64,000 nucleotides of DNA from Erwinia persicina (GTDB lineage: Bacteria > Pseudomonadota > Gammaproteobacteria > Enterobacterales > Enterobacteriaceae). Where the stretch lies: the NCBI RefSeq assembly GCF_014838825.1, contig NZ_JACYMO010000001.1, forward strand, positions 1,134,830 to 1,198,829. The letters are read 5' to 3'. Under the pieces are notes generated by a model that had not been told where the DNA came from, did not search any database, and saw only the letters and a program-made list of their open reading frames with translations. Each line of letters starts with the position of its first letter. Position 1 is the first letter of the stretch. The position numbers and the translations under genes were made by a program. Shown here in pieces: positions 10,521 to 20,543 of the stretch.

Positions 10521-12218
10521 TTAGACCTTAAGCGCTTCCGCTTCCGGGCGTTTCAACACCGCGTAAGACAGACCGGCCACCAGCGTACCGATAATAATCG
10601 CCGCCAGGTAACCCACGACTGGGGTGATTGCGCCAGGGATCAGCAGGACAAACAGACCGCCGTGAGGGGCCATCAGTTTGGCACCAATCGCCATCGACAT
10701 CGCACCGGTCACCGCGCCGCCGATAATGCAGCAAGGTAATACGCGCATCGGGTCACGGGCCGCAAACGGGATAGCCCCTTCGGAGATAAAGCACAGGCCC
10801 AGTACCAGCGCCGCTTTGCCGCCTTCCTGCTGACCTTTGTTAAATTTCCGGCGGGCAACCAGCGTTGCCAGACCCATCGCCAGCGGTGGCACCATACCGG
10901 CCGCCATAATCGCTGCCATCGGTGCGTAGGTTTGCGAACTGAGCAGCCCCACACCGAACGCATAGGCCACTTTGTTTACCGGGCCCCCCATGTCGGTACA
11001 CATCATGCCGCCGAGGATAGCGCCCAGCACCACGGCGTTAGCCGTACCCATGTTCGCCAGCCACGCGGTCAGACCCGACATAATACCCGCGACCGGCTTA
11101 CCGACCACGTAAATCATCAGCAGACCGGTAATCAGGCTCGCTACCAGGGGAATGATCAGAATCGGCTTCAGCGCTTCCATACTGGTCGGCAGTTTGACCT
11201 TCGAGCTGAGGAACTTCGCCGCATAACCGGCAATGAAACCAGCGATGATACCGCCAAGGAAACCGGCATTAATGCTGGTCGCCAGCATGCCGCCAATCAG
11301 ACCCGGGGTCAGACCCGGACGGTCGGCAATGGAGAAGGCAATAAAGCCTGCCAGCACCGGTACCATTAGTGCAAAGGCACTGCTGCCACCAATCTGCATC
11401 AGCGCAGCGGCCAGCGTACCCTGCTCTTTAAACGCCGTAATACCAAAGGCGAAGGAAAGTGCGATACTCAGACCACCAGCGACCACCATCGGCAGCATGT
11501 AAGACACGCCGGTTAGCAGGTGACGGTATGCGCCTGCTTTCTCTTTTTTCTCATCCGGGGCAGAGGACTGACCGCCCTGAGGCTGGTAAACCCGGGCTTC
11601 TGCCACGGCTTTATCCAGTTCCTGAGCCGTTTTCTTCAGCGCCAGGCCGGTTGAGGTACGGTACATTGGCTTGCCGGCAAATTTTGCCAGATCAACTTCA
11701 ATGTCTGCGGCCACAATCACCAGATCGGCCGCCGCAACTTCTTCAGGGGTGATGGCATTGCCCGCACCTACTGAGCCCCGGGTTTCCACCTTCACCCACC
11801 AGCCGCGTTTTTTCGCTTCAGTATCGATGGCCTCAGCGGCCATAAAGGTATGTGCCACGCCGGTTGGACAGGCGGTAATGGCCACGACGCGTTTAGGTCC
11901 GGTTGCGGCCGCCGGCGCAGCCACTGCTGGCTGGGCGGTGGCTGCTGGTGCCTGATAAGGGCGGGCATCCGTTTGCGCTTTTGCCAGCACTTCTGCCGGT
12001 TGACGCAGTAATTGCTCAATATCTGCCAAGTAGATGGCTTTGCCGTTCAGGTTGCTGTCAGCCGGAATGTTCTTGCCCGCGACAATAACCTGATCTGCTT
12101 CTGCCGGATTATCGGTCAGCGTCAGTCCTGCGCTTGCCGCAGCCGCAGTAGTTATATTTTTAGCCAGGTAGCCCGTTGCCAGCCCAAGAGAGGAATCGAT
12201 TATCAGCAGCGTTTTCAT
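10521..12218 (-). CDS. fruA: PTS fructose transporter subunit IIB'BC
   Basis: A 565-residue fructose permease of the phosphotransferase system that imports fructose as fructose-1-phosphate. An N-terminal IIB-like domain (about 1-85) precedes the IIB domain with phospho-cysteine Cys117 in TACPTGVAHTF, then a IIC membrane domain (about 235-560). The start is placed at 12218 (MKTLLIIDSSLG) because AGGAGACGCATA stands before it and E. coli FruA begins the same way; a longer frame to 12263 overlaps fruK. It is the last gene of fruBKA, and its control rests with Cra at the fruB promoter. Confidence 0.96.
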   Translation of the reverse strand: MKTLLIIDSSLGLATGYLAKNITTAAAASAGLTLTDNPAEADQVIVAGKNIPADSNLNGKAIYLADIEQLLRQPAEVLAKAQTDARPYQAPAATAQPAVAAPAAATGPKRVVAITACPTGVAHTFMAAEAIDTEAKKRGWWVKVETRGSVGAGNAITPEEVAAADLVIVAADIEVDLAKFAGKPMYRTSTGLALKKTAQELDKAVAEARVYQPQGGQSSAPDEKKEKAGAYRHLLTGVSYMLPMVVAGGLSIALSFAFGITAFKEQGTLAAALMQIGGSSAFALMVPVLAGFIAFSIADRPGLTPGLIGGMLATSINAGFLGGIIAGFIAGYAAKFLSSKVKLPTSMEALKPILIIPLVASLITGLLMIYVVGKPVAGIMSGLTAWLANMGTANAVVLGAILGGMMCTDMGGPVNKVAYAFGVGLLSSQTYAPMAAIMAAGMVPPLAMGLATLVARRKFNKGQQEGGKAALVLGLCFISEGAIPFAARDPMRVLPCCIIGGAVTGAMSMAIGAKLMAPHGGLFVLLIPGAITPVVGYLAAIIIGTLVAGLSYAVLKRPEAEALKV

Positions 12219-12234
12219 TATGCGTCTCCTGCTG

Positions 12235-13176
12235 TTAGTTAATGAAAGGTTGTAGGTCGACACGCGCCATCATTGCGGCCAACTGGGTACGATCGGTAAC
12301 ACCCACATTGCTCTGGCTGACGGCCATGGCCGCAACAGCAGTTGCAAGGCGCAGCGTGTGCTCGCTGGATTCACGCATCAGCAGGCCGTAAATCAGCCCG
12401 CCGACCATCGAATCGCCAGCACCCACGGTGCTTACAACTTCACAGGCAGGTGGTTTTGCAATCCATTCGCCTGAAGCATTCACCCACAGCGCCCCTTCGG
12501 CACCCAGAGAGATCACCACATGAGCGATACCCTGCTCACGCAGCGCATGTGCTGCTTCAATCACATCTTGTAATGTCGGTAATTTGCGGCCCGCCCAGAT
12601 TTCCAGCTCACGGCGGTTAGGTTTAACCAGCCACGGCGCGGCTTTCAGGCCCGCGACCAGCGCCTCACGGCTGCTGTCGAAGATAATGCACGGGCAGTGG
12701 GTGCGCAGCTGCGTCATCCACTCGGTGAACGCGTCCGGGTCCACGCCGGCCGGCAGACTGCCGCTGACGCAGACCATATCGAACTGGCCCAGCCAGGTTA
12801 GCGAGTCAGCGGTAAAGCGGTCCCAGTCCTGTGCAGTCACGTCAAAACCAGAGAAGTTCAGGTCAGTCACCTCGCCGTCTTTCTCGGTGAGTTTGACGTT
12901 GATACGGGTACGGCCTTCCACTACCTGGAAGCGGTTCGCAATGCCCAGCTCGCTGAACAGGTGCTGGAAGCCGTCCTGGTTCTCTTTGCCGAGGAAACCG
13001 CCAACAGTCACATCAATGCCCAGGTCTTTCAGTACCTTAGCAACGTTGATGCCCTTACCTGCCGCGTGCAGCCCGGTGGTTTTCACCAGGTTAACTTCGC
13101 CGTGTTCGATTTCCGGGGTATACCCCACCAGGTCGTAAGCCGGGTTCAGGGTGATGGTGGCAACACGTCTGCTCAT
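12235..13176 (-). CDS. fruK: 1-phosphofructokinase
   Basis: A 313-residue PfkB-family kinase that phosphorylates fructose-1-phosphate to fructose-1,6-bisphosphate. The family signature [13 protein letters not shown] is near residue 250 and contains the catalytic aspartate; the N-terminal NPAYDLVG and the [10 protein letters not shown] motif bind substrate. It overlaps the fruB stop by four bases, giving translational coupling. The substrate fructose-1-phosphate is also the inducer that releases Cra. Confidence 0.96.
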   Translation of the reverse strand: MSRRVATITLNPAYDLVGYTPEIEHGEVNLVKTTGLHAAGKGINVAKVLKDLGIDVTVGGFLGKENQDGFQHLFSELGIANRFQVVEGRTRINVKLTEKDGEVTDLNFSGFDVTAQDWDRFTADSLTWLGQFDMVCVSGSLPAGVDPDAFTEWMTQLRTHCPCIIFDSSREALVAGLKAAPWLVKPNRRELEIWAGRKLPTLQDVIEAAHALREQGIAHVVISLGAEGALWVNASGEWIAKPPACEVVSTVGAGDSMVGGLIYGLLMRESSEHTLRLATAVAAMAVSQSNVGVTDRTQLAAMMARVDLQPFIN

Positions 13177-14306
13177 GCCGCACCCTCGCCCAGACCGGCA
13201 GCGATCGCTTCACCGACAGCATCCAGTGCCGCACGGGCATCTTCACCGCTGGCGGTGAAACGCAGGCGATGGCCTTTTTTCACGCCCAGGGCGACCACTT
13301 TCATCAGGCTGCGGCCGTTAGCCGGTTTCCCGCTGCCATCAAGGTTGGTGACGGTCACATCACAATTAAACTGTTTGATTACGCTGACCAGCGCCGTACC
13401 CGGACGGGCATGCAAACCGTGTTCGTTACGGATAGTGAACTCTTCGGTCAGCACATCAGCCTGCTCGGAAACTTCACTGGTCAGTAGCGCCAGGATACCG
13501 GCGGCATCCGCACTCAGCAGGCGGTCAGCCTTCTGCTTAATCAACAGATCGCTTAAGTAGTTCAGCACGTTCAGCGGCTGATCGTCGGTAACGGACACGG
13601 TGATCAGCATGGACGCTGTTTCACCGTTAACGCTGAAGGGTGCCGCCGCACGGCTGATGGCCACCGCGCTGGCAAGATTGCCGTTCGTGCTGTCACTGAG
13701 CCAGATACCCTGCCCCAGGTTCAGCGGTTTGCCGGCAATCACGTCGCTGACGAAAGAGGCGTCTACCGCTCCCGCCTGCTGCAGACGTCCGGCATTCAGT
13801 GCCTGAAGGGTCATCAGGTCGCTGGCGGCGACATCGGTACTGATCAGCGAGGTGTCAAATTTGAATTCTGCGGCCAGCTTTTCTCCCATCAGGATGCTGC
13901 GCAGGGTTTCAGCCGAGTCGGTGGTACGCAGCTGTTCGGCCACGCTGTCATCGCTCAACACGTGCGTCAGCTGACGCAGCAGCGCCAGATGTTCGTCTGA
14001 CTTTGCGGCAATCCCGATCACCACATATGCCGTCTGGTCTTCACCCCAGGCGATGCCCTGTGGGAACTGGAAGACCTGAACGCCGGTTTTTAACACCAGA
14101 TCGCGGGTGTCGGTGGTGCCGTGAGGAATGGCAATGCCATTACCGAGGTAGGTGGAGGTCTGCTGCTCACGCGCGAGCATCCCGTCGACATACCCTTCGC
14201 CAACGTTACCGGCGGCGGTTAGTGCGGCGGCCACCTGACGAATGGCATCGTGTTTGTCGCCAGCCTGGGCTCCAGGCTTAATGGCGTTGAGTTCTAACTG
14301 GAACAT
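13173..14306 (-). CDS. fruB: PTS fructose-specific IIA/FPr diphosphoryl transfer protein
   Basis: A 377-residue cytoplasmic protein that carries phosphate from enzyme I to FruA. The EIIA domain (about 1-145) has the phospho-histidine His62 in IPHGTTD. A central linker domain follows, and the C-terminal HPr-like (FPr) domain has His299 in GLHARP. Architecture and length match E. coli FruB. It is the first gene of fruBKA, with two Cra operators upstream. Confidence 0.97.
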   Translation of the reverse strand: MFQLELNAIKPGAQAGDKHDAIRQVAAALTAAGNVGEGYVDGMLAREQQTSTYLGNGIAIPHGTTDTRDLVLKTGVQVFQFPQGIAWGEDQTAYVVIGIAAKSDEHLALLRQLTHVLSDDSVAEQLRTTDSAETLRSILMGEKLAAEFKFDTSLISTDVAASDLMTLQALNAGRLQQAGAVDASFVSDVIAGKPLNLGQGIWLSDSTNGNLASAVAISRAAAPFSVNGETASMLITVSVTDDQPLNVLNYLSDLLIKQKADRLLSADAAGILALLTSEVSEQADVLTEEFTIRNEHGLHARPGTALVSVIKQFNCDVTVTNLDGSGKPANGRSLMKVVALGVKKGHRLRFTASGEDARAALDAVGEAIAAGLGEGAA

Positions 14307-14327
14307 GGTTCTCCTCGCTGCTGAATT

Positions 14328-14339
14328 TGAATCGTTTCA
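14328..14339. promoter_or_regulatory. Cra (FruR) operator proximal to fruB
   Basis: TGAATCGTTTCA is a one-mismatch version of the symmetrical Cra site TGAAACGTTTCA, 22 bp before the fruB start codon. Confidence 0.85.
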
Positions 14340-14394
14340 GCTAATTTGAGAAAAAAAGCGCTATCCCGGGACTAACAAGCTGACGAGACAACGC

Positions 14395-14406
14395 TGAAAC
14401 GTTTCA
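14395..14406. promoter_or_regulatory. Cra (FruR) operator, distal, perfect palindrome
   Basis: TGAAACGTTTCA is a perfect Cra palindrome 67 bp beyond the proximal site. Two Cra sites ahead of fruB are also known in E. coli. Confidence 0.9.
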
Positions 14407-14679
14407 ATGAGTGTGGTGCCTTTACGGGATTTGTTGCAAGTTTTACTGTGAACGACGTAGCAGATTTTTGATGTCCCGCACATTTCATCCTTTCTTTTCA
14501 GAAAAAAGCGCGGCAGAAGGGAGAAAAGCTGAAGGGGTGCTGACAGGCACAATAGCGCATAAAGGGTGCAAAAAGTGCGCAATCAGGGCATTGGCGAGCC
14601 TTCTATTGAAAAACCATTCCCGCTTTTCGCATTACGGCGTAAAATCTCGCCGTTTTTTCCTCTTCAGGCCAATCAAAAC

Positions 14680-15885
14680 ATGTCTCTTCCTGCTGCGCCC
14701 GCCCGTTCCCTGCCCGACAGCAAGTCGGTGGCCTTTCTTGTTGTGGCGTTTATTTCCGGACTGGCGGGGGCGTTGCAAACCCCGACACTCAGCCTGTTCC
14801 TCAGCACGGAAGTGCAGGTGCGCCCGTTTATGGTCGGCCTGTTCTTCACGCTCAGCGCGGTGATTGGCATCGTCGTCAGCCAGCTGCTGGCCCGCTATTC
14901 CGACCGCCGGGGTGACCGCAAAACGCTGATCCTCTACTGCTGTCTGCTGGGTGCCATGGCCTCCCTGCTTTTTGCCTGGAACCGTAACTATTTTATCCTG
15001 CTGTTCGTCGGCGTGTTGCTCTCCAGCTTTGGCAGCAGCGCCACGTCGCAGATGTTTGCACTGGCGCGTGAGCACTCCGATAAGATCGGACGGGAGAATG
15101 TGATGTTCAGCTCGGTGATGCGCGCGCAGATCTCACTGGCGTGGATGGTTGGCCCACCGCTGGCCTTTGCCCTCGCTCTGGGCTACGGTTTTCGCACCAT
15201 GTACCTTTGCGCCGCTATCGCCTTTGTGCTCTGTGCCGTTATCGTGCGTTATCTGCTGCCTTCGATGCGTAAAACCACGGTGATCCTGAGCCAGCCTCTA
15301 CAGGCGCCGCGCCGCCACCGCCGCGCCACCCTGATGCTGTTTATTGCCTGCACCCTGATGTGGTCGAGCAACGGTCTGTATCTGATCACGATGCCGCTGT
15401 ATGTGGTGAATGAACTGCACCTGCCGGAGAAACTGGCGGGGCTGATGATGGGGCTGGCCGCCGGACTGGAGATCCCGGTTATGCTGCTGGCCGGTTATTT
15501 TGCCCGGCGCTGCGGTAAGCGGCGATTGATGTGCGGCGCGGCTTTCTGCGGATTCCTGTTTTACAGTGGCACGCTGCTGTTCAACGGAGAAACGTCGATG
15601 CTGCTGCTTCAGGGGTTGAACGCGATGTTTATTGGTGTGGTGGCGGCCATCGGCATGATCTACTTCCAGGACATGATGCCAGGCCAGGCCGGTGCGGCCA
15701 CGACGCTGTTCACCAACTCAACCCGTATGGGCTGGATTGTTGGCGGGTCGCTGGCGGGGATGGTGGCAGAAGTGTGGAGTTTCCATGCCGTTTTCTGGTT
15801 TGCCGTGGTGATGATGGCGGCCTCCCTGCTCTGCCTGTTACGGGTGCCGGAGCCGGACGCGGAGGAAAACGCCACTGCCGCCTGA
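14680..15885 (+). CDS. setB: Sugar efflux MFS transporter, SetB-like
   Basis: A 401-residue major facilitator with 12 predicted membrane segments, of the SET family that exports glucosides and lactose-like sugars. Typical passages are ISGLAGALQTPTLSLFL near residue 25, the loop SDRRGDRKTL near residue 87 and LMWSSNGLYLI near residue 225. The start is set at 14680 (MSLPAAPAR) by comparison with E. coli SetB; the frame extends further upstream but that part is not conserved. Position next to fruB matches the E. coli order. Confidence 0.93.
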   Translation: MSLPAAPARSLPDSKSVAFLVVAFISGLAGALQTPTLSLFLSTEVQVRPFMVGLFFTLSAVIGIVVSQLLARYSDRRGDRKTLILYCCLLGAMASLLFAWNRNYFILLFVGVLLSSFGSSATSQMFALAREHSDKIGRENVMFSSVMRAQISLAWMVGPPLAFALALGYGFRTMYLCAAIAFVLCAVIVRYLLPSMRKTTVILSQPLQAPRRHRRATLMLFIACTLMWSSNGLYLITMPLYVVNELHLPEKLAGLMMGLAAGLEIPVMLLAGYFARRCGKRRLMCGAAFCGFLFYSGTLLFNGETSMLLLQGLNAMFIGVVAAIGMIYFQDMMPGQAGAATTLFTNSTRMGWIVGGSLAGMVAEVWSFHAVFWFAVVMMAASLLCLLRVPEPDAEENATAA

Positions 15886-15886
15886 A

Positions 15887-16141
15887 TCAGGGCGCGGTCT
15901 GCGCCTCCAGATCCAGCAAATAAATCATCGACTGCGCGCGGCTGTGCCCGCACATGGCGGCCTCGGGTTGCAAGCTTGCACAGACGGGTGGACGCAGCGG
16001 TGAACCGAAAATTTTGCAGCGCATCAGTTCGTCGAGCTGCACACAGGGCGTGTTGGCTGGTTTACCATTCGGATGACCCGGGATCGGCGATGAAATTGAA
16101 GGGGCCGTACAGCAGGCACCACAGGCGGCACGACACTCCAT
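15887..16141 (-). CDS. yeiW: YkgJ-type cysteine-cluster protein YeiW
   Basis: An 84-residue protein opening [11 protein letters not shown] and continuing with [11 protein letters not shown], the N-terminal cysteine cluster (Cys3, 7, 10, 11) of the UPF0153/YkgJ family, thought to bind zinc or iron-sulfur. More cysteines follow at CKIF, VCASL and MCGHS. The homologue YeiW stands at the same place in enterobacteria. GGAGGTCAGTC precedes the ATG. No function is established. Confidence 0.88.
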   Translation of the reverse strand: MECRAACGACCTAPSISSPIPGHPNGKPANTPCVQLDELMRCKIFGSPLRPPVCASLQPEAAMCGHSRAQSMIYLLDLEAQTAP

Positions 16142-16346
16142 GACTGACCTCCGGAAGGAAAGCGCGACAATAGCAGTCCGCCGGGGCGAATACTATGCTT
16201 GTTTTGTGACGGAACCCTTGCGGCCAATACGCTGCTGCGCGTTCCGCCAGGCACATATTTTCTCCAGGCCATCTTGCCTGGGGACAGCGGCGCGAGTAAC
16301 GTGTCGCGATAAATTTCCTCATCCTTTTCCATACGAGACCTGTTTT

Positions 16347-16919
16347 ATGCCAAGAGCTAACGAAATCAAAAAAGGCATGGCCGTGAGTTTTAACGGCAAG
16401 CTGCTGTTAGTGAAAGATATTGATGTGCAAAGCCCAAGCGCACGTGGCGCATCCACGCTGTATAAGATGCGTTTCACTGATATCCGCAGCGGAATGAAAG
16501 TGGAAGAGCGCTTTAAGGGCGATGACATCATCGACACCATTTCTCTCAGCCGCCGTCAGGTCACCTTCTCCTACATTGACGGGGATGAATACGTCTTTAT
16601 GGATGACGAAGACTATACGCCTTATAACTTTAAGCAGGAGCAGATTGAAGATGAGCTGCTGTTCCTGCCGGAAGGCGGTATTCCTGGCATTCAGGTTCTG
16701 ACGATGGACGGCCAGATCCTCGCGCTGGAACTGCCGCAGACGGTAGATATGGAAATTGTTGAAACCACCCCCGGCATAAAGGGTGCTTCAGCCAGTGCCC
16801 GAACCAAACCGGCAAAAATGGCGACAGGTCTGATTGTTCAGGTGCCCGAGTACCTCAGCAACGGTGATAAGATCCGTATCCACATCCCCGAACGTCGTTA
16901 CATGAGCCGTGCCGACTAG
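16347..16919 (+). CDS. yeiP: Elongation factor P-like protein EfpL (YeiP)
   Basis: A 190-residue EF-P paralogue that binds the ribosome between P and E sites and relieves stalling. Three OB-like domains are expected: KOW-like N-terminus, central EFP domain and C-terminal domain with [14 protein letters not shown] near residue 145. The tip loop reads [12 protein letters not shown], so Arg33 replaces the lysine modified in classical EF-P and no EpmA modification is expected. The start at 16347 ([10 protein letters not shown]) agrees with the family; the open frame extends upstream without homology. A terminator follows. Confidence 0.96.
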   Translation: MPRANEIKKGMAVSFNGKLLLVKDIDVQSPSARGASTLYKMRFTDIRSGMKVEERFKGDDIIDTISLSRRQVTFSYIDGDEYVFMDDEDYTPYNFKQEQIEDELLFLPEGGIPGIQVLTMDGQILALELPQTVDMEIVETTPGIKGASASARTKPAKMATGLIVQVPEYLSNGDKIRIHIPERRYMSRAD

Positions 16920-16924
16920 AGACG

Positions 16925-16956
16925 TCAAAAAAGGGGCTGTCACCTGACCGCCCCTT
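16925..16956. terminator. Terminator between yeiP and the fimbrial-like gene
   Basis: Stem AAGGGGC/GCCCCTT with a 12-base loop is preceded by A6. On the minus strand it gives a hairpin and U-tract; on the plus strand the T-tract is short. Confidence 0.7.
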
Positions 16957-16974
16957 AATGTTACATTATAACAA

Positions 16975-17292
16975 TTATCGATACTCCATTGTGAGTATTC
17001 CCAATCGGTGTTCAGCATCCAGCCAATGCAGTTGGCTATGGCCGATATTATAAGGCATAGGCTTTGAAGCGCGGGTGTTTAGCGCCAGTGTTGTCACCTG
17101 TGTCTGCCCGTTACGCAGACAGGAAACCTGAACCGATCTTTGATTGATTTCAGATTGGCAGGGGGATTCAACAATGCTGCCCGTAAAAAGAATAGTGCCT
17201 GAATTTGCTGTTTCCTGACTATTCCCTGCCAATGAATTGCTCGTCCATGAGGCAAAAAGCATAACGGCAACGGCCGCATGAATGCTGTTCAT
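16975..17292 (-). CDS. Small secreted fimbrial-subunit-like protein
   Basis: A 105-residue protein with a signal peptide (about residues 1-22, ending NSLAG). The next part reads GTILFTGSIVESPCQ, the start of a type 1 pilin-like fold, and a second cysteine follows in VSCLRNG, allowing the usual N-terminal disulfide. A normal subunit is about 160-180 residues, so this is short and lacks the rest of the barrel. No chaperone or usher gene is near. It could be a relic, or a periplasmic protein that borrowed the fold. Homology beyond the N-terminal motif is uncertain. Confidence 0.65.
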   Translation of the reverse strand: MNSIHAAVAVMLFASWTSNSLAGNSQETANSGTILFTGSIVESPCQSEINQRSVQVSCLRNGQTQVTTLALNTRASKPMPYNIGHSQLHWLDAEHRLGILTMEYR

Positions 17293-17420
17293 TTTTCACC
17301 TCGTTGGTAACATTTATTTTCTTTTCTCTTTTACCTTAGCCAATAACGCGCGATCTCGTGATGAAAACAAATACAGCTGAAGAACAGTAAATATCATTAA
17401 AGTTTTACTAAGGAGCGCAC

Positions 17421-18389
17421 ATGACCCGCGTCAATCTGATCACCGGCTTCCTGGGGAGTGGCAAAACCACGACCCTGCGCCATCTGCTGGCGGGTAAACC
17501 TGCGGGCGAACAGTGGGCCGTACTGGTCAACGAGTTTGGCGAAATTGGTATAGACGGCGCGCTGCTGGCCGAGACGGGGGCGGTGCTGAAGGAGATCCCT
17601 GGCGGCTGCATGTGCTGCGTGAATGGCCTGCCGATGCAGGTCGGGCTGAACAGGCTGTTGACGCAGGTCAAACCTGACCGGCTGCTGATTGAACCCACCG
17701 GACTCGGGCATCCCAGACAGATCCTCGATATGTTGTCAGCTGCGGTCTATGAGCCCTGGATAGACCTGCGCGCCACGCTGTGCCTGCTGGATCCGCGACA
17801 GCTGGCGGATGAACGGGTCATCCACAATGAGAACTTTCGCGACCAGCTGGCCGCCGCCGATATTATTATTGCCAATAAGCAGGACCGCTGGGCAGAGACT
17901 GACCGGGAAGTACTCCGGCGCTGGCATCAGCATGCTGCGCCCTCGCGCCAGCTGATCGCTACCGATCACGGCCAGATTGACCCGGCGCTGCTGGACCTTC
18001 CCCGGACCAACCTCCAGGTATTGCCAGCCCCGTCGCACCATCACTCTGCCGCCCGGTCCGGCCTGGCCGCCCTGAAGCTGAACGACGCGGCCCGCTGGCG
18101 ACGCGCGCTCAATCAGGGCCAGGGATATCACGCCTGCGGCTGGATCTTCGACAGTGAAACGGTTTTTGCTACCACAGGTCTGCTGGAGTGGGCCAGGCTG
18201 GCCCCGGTATCGCGGGTGAAAGGCGTGCTGCGTATCGCGGAAGGGCTGGTGAGCATTAATCGCCAGGGCGCAGATTTCCATATTGAAACCCGCCAGTCTG
18301 CGCCGCCGGACAGCAGAATAGAGCTCATTCATGAAGAACCTGCCGACTGGAATGATTTGCAAACAGCTCTGTTGAATCTTCGTTTATAA
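17421..18389 (+). CDS. zigA: COG0523 zinc-binding GTPase YeiR/ZigA
   Basis: A 322-residue G3E-family metallochaperone GTPase. The P-loop GFLGSGKTT is at residues 9-17, the metal motif CMCC at 63-66, and NKQD near 152 supplies guanine specificity; a C-terminal CobW_C domain follows (about 225-320). It is thought to deliver zinc to client proteins under limitation. AAGGAGCGCAC precedes the start at 17421. The lpxT gene follows after 50 bp in the same direction. No Zur site was recognised upstream. Confidence 0.92.
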   Translation: MTRVNLITGFLGSGKTTTLRHLLAGKPAGEQWAVLVNEFGEIGIDGALLAETGAVLKEIPGGCMCCVNGLPMQVGLNRLLTQVKPDRLLIEPTGLGHPRQILDMLSAAVYEPWIDLRATLCLLDPRQLADERVIHNENFRDQLAAADIIIANKQDRWAETDREVLRRWHQHAAPSRQLIATDHGQIDPALLDLPRTNLQVLPAPSHHHSAARSGLAALKLNDAARWRRALNQGQGYHACGWIFDSETVFATTGLLEWARLAPVSRVKGVLRIAEGLVSINRQGADFHIETRQSAPPDSRIELIHEEPADWNDLQTALLNLRL

Positions 18390-18439
18390 TGTCAGGCATA
18401 CTCTACGCGCGACTTTCCTGAAAAAAACCTTAAAACGAT

Positions 18440-19147
18440 ATGACTATTAAACGTTTATTACTCATCCTGCTGCTGAATGTGCTTGGCCTGGCACTGTTTT
18501 TCTCCTGGTATCTGCCCGTCGATCACGGGCAGTGGTTCACGCTGGATAAAACTATTTTCTACTGGTTCAACCAGCGTCTGGTGACGAACCAGGTACTGCT
18601 GTGGCTGGTGGCCATCACCAACTTCCGCGCGTTTGATGGCGTATCGCTTCTGGCTATGGGGGCTCTGTACCTGCACTTCTGGCGTCGGGAGACGCCTCAG
18701 GGCCGTCGCCGCATGTTTGCTATCGGCATCACCATGCTGATCACGGCGGTTGGCCTGAACCAGCTTGGTCATCAGATCCCGGTATCACACGCCAGTCCGA
18801 CGAAGTTCTTCCCGCAGGTGAATCACGTCACTCAGCTCACCGGCATCCCCACCAAGGACGCTTCGGCAGACAGTTTCCCGGGCGATCACGGTATGATGCT
18901 GATGATATTCGCCTGCTTTATGCTGCGGTACTTCACCCGTCGCGCCTTTGCCTTGTCGGTGCTGATTGTGCTGGTCTTTGCCCTGCCGCGCGTGATGATT
19001 GGAGCACACTGGTTTACCGATATTGCGGTGGGTTCCCTGTCTATAGTGCTGGTGGGCATGAGCTGGTGGTTGCTGACACCGGCCAGTGATTATCTGGTGA
19101 ACTGGCTGTACCGTAATCTGCCGGGGAAATATAAACCGGTTAAATAA
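18440..19147 (+). CDS. lpxT: Kdo2-lipid A phosphotransferase LpxT (YeiU)
   Basis: A 235-residue PAP2-superfamily membrane enzyme that moves phosphate from undecaprenyl diphosphate to the 1-position of lipid A at the periplasmic face. PAP2 motifs are present: SFPGDHG near residue 148 and the histidine motif RVMIGAHWFTD near residue 185. Six hydrophobic segments are visible. Neighbours zigA and mepS match the E. coli order. Confidence 0.93.
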   Translation: MTIKRLLLILLLNVLGLALFFSWYLPVDHGQWFTLDKTIFYWFNQRLVTNQVLLWLVAITNFRAFDGVSLLAMGALYLHFWRRETPQGRRRMFAIGITMLITAVGLNQLGHQIPVSHASPTKFFPQVNHVTQLTGIPTKDASADSFPGDHGMMLMIFACFMLRYFTRRAFALSVLIVLVFALPRVMIGAHWFTDIAVGSLSIVLVGMSWWLLTPASDYLVNWLYRNLPGKYKPVK

Positions 19148-19655
19148 ATCCTTATTTCCCGCCCGCAGATAACAGGATGCTGCGTCTTTCACCCTGCCGT
19201 CAGCGAAATCATCTGTCGGCAAAATACGAGAGATCCAGCTCCTTATCTTCCACCCTGATCTCAGCGCAAACCCCTGAAAGTCGCACCTGTCCAGCCAGAT
19301 AATTCTGATTTTTGCTTGACCCGTGGCATGTCGCAGCAAAGTTGCGGTTAAGCACAAACAGATAAGCTGATAATTGACGATATTGTAATCAATTCGTTAC
19401 TTAATGATTTCACATCACAAAAACCTACAAAAAAGTGCTCAAAAGCCCTCGCCATGCGCTTTGTAATCGGGTAACCTCGTCTTCGATTAGGCGAAATGGC
19501 TAAAGTATTTCGGTATGTTACATTTTAAATTGTGCTCAATAACACATTTTAACGTTTTCCGAATTGTCTTACCCTCCGGCACTAATTAATCTCGTCTCGT
19601 TTCGCAATTCTGCTAACGACTGCGTCGTTAAGGACTTCAAGGGATCACAAAAATA
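19148..19655. other. Gene-free interval upstream of mepS
   Basis: A 508-bp AT-richer stretch holds no convincing coding frame. It must contain the mepS promoter and leader; the last 20 bp hold AAGGGATCACAAAAATA before the start codon. I see no RNA gene or repeat here that I can name. Confidence 0.6.
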
Positions 19656-20228
19656 ATGGTCAAGTCTCAACCTATACTGAGATATATCTTGCGGGTGCTC
19701 CCCGCGGTCGCATTAGCGACACTGTTGTCAGCCTGTAGTTCGAACAGCGGACACAATGAACAAACTGATACTCATGCAGTTAAAAACCAGAATGGTTTTT
19801 TACTTCAAGCGTCTCAGGATGAATTCGAACAGATGGTTCAGAATGTGGATATTAAATCCCGCCTGATGGACCAGTATGCGGACTGGAAAGGTGTACGATA
19901 TCGTCTTGGCGGCACCAGCAAGCGTGGCATTGATTGCTCTGCGTTTGTCCAGACTACCTTCCGTGAACAGTTTGGTCTGGATCTCCCACGCTCGACCTAT
20001 GAGCAGGAAGATACCGGAAAAAGTATCCAGCGCGCGAAACTGCGCCCCGGTGATCTGGTGTTGTTCCGTGCAGGCTCCACGGGCCGTCATGTCGGTATTT
20101 ATATCGGTAATGACAACTTCGTTCATGCCTCCACAAGCAGCGGTGTGATGATTTCGAACCTGAATGACTCCTACTGGAAAAACCGCTACCGCGATGCCCG
20201 CCGGGTACTGAGCCGAACGCAGAGCTGA
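19656..20228 (+). CDS. mepS: Murein DD-endopeptidase MepS (Spr), lipoprotein
   Basis: A 190-residue outer-membrane lipoprotein of the NlpC/P60 family that cuts D-Ala-mDAP cross-links to let the sacculus grow. The lipobox LLSAC puts the acylated cysteine at residue 27. The catalytic triad is visible as Cys94 (IDCSAF), His145 (RHVGIY) and His157 (FVHAST). In E. coli its level is set by NlpI-Prc proteolysis. A strong terminator follows, so it is probably monocistronic. Confidence 0.96.
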   Translation: MVKSQPILRYILRVLPAVALATLLSACSSNSGHNEQTDTHAVKNQNGFLLQASQDEFEQMVQNVDIKSRLMDQYADWKGVRYRLGGTSKRGIDCSAFVQTTFREQFGLDLPRSTYEQEDTGKSIQRAKLRPGDLVLFRAGSTGRHVGIYIGNDNFVHASTSSGVMISNLNDSYWKNRYRDARRVLSRTQS

Positions 20229-20265
20229 TTTCATTCCCTTGAAGTCTGCGAACACGAGATAAGAA

Positions 20266-20291
20266 AACGCTGCCCTGGCAGCGTTTTTTTT
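20266..20291 (+). terminator. Intrinsic terminator of mepS
   Basis: Stem AACGCTGC/GCAGCGTT with a four-base loop is followed by eight T. Confidence 0.93.
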
Positions 20292-20543
20292 GTCTTTTAT
20301 TCCCGCCCCTCACCTGCCCTGCTGACGGTCTGCCCGCCCGATATTTTCAGGAATAGCCGTAAAACGGTTCCGCGACGATCCATCCTGAGGATAATCTGAG
20401 GGGGTAAAAGTAAAAGCGTTGACTTATCAACAATAAGATAGAGACAGAATCCCCCCTCCGTTATATTCTCACTGGCTGACACCAGAATAAAATGGCGCGC
20501 AACCCATAATAATAAAACCGGCGAAAACGGGAGAGATCACCGA
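20292..20543. other. Non-coding leader of the EAL gene
   Basis: This AT-rich interval between the mepS terminator and pdeN has TTGACT near 20418 as a possible -35 element. No gene is seen. Confidence 0.5.
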
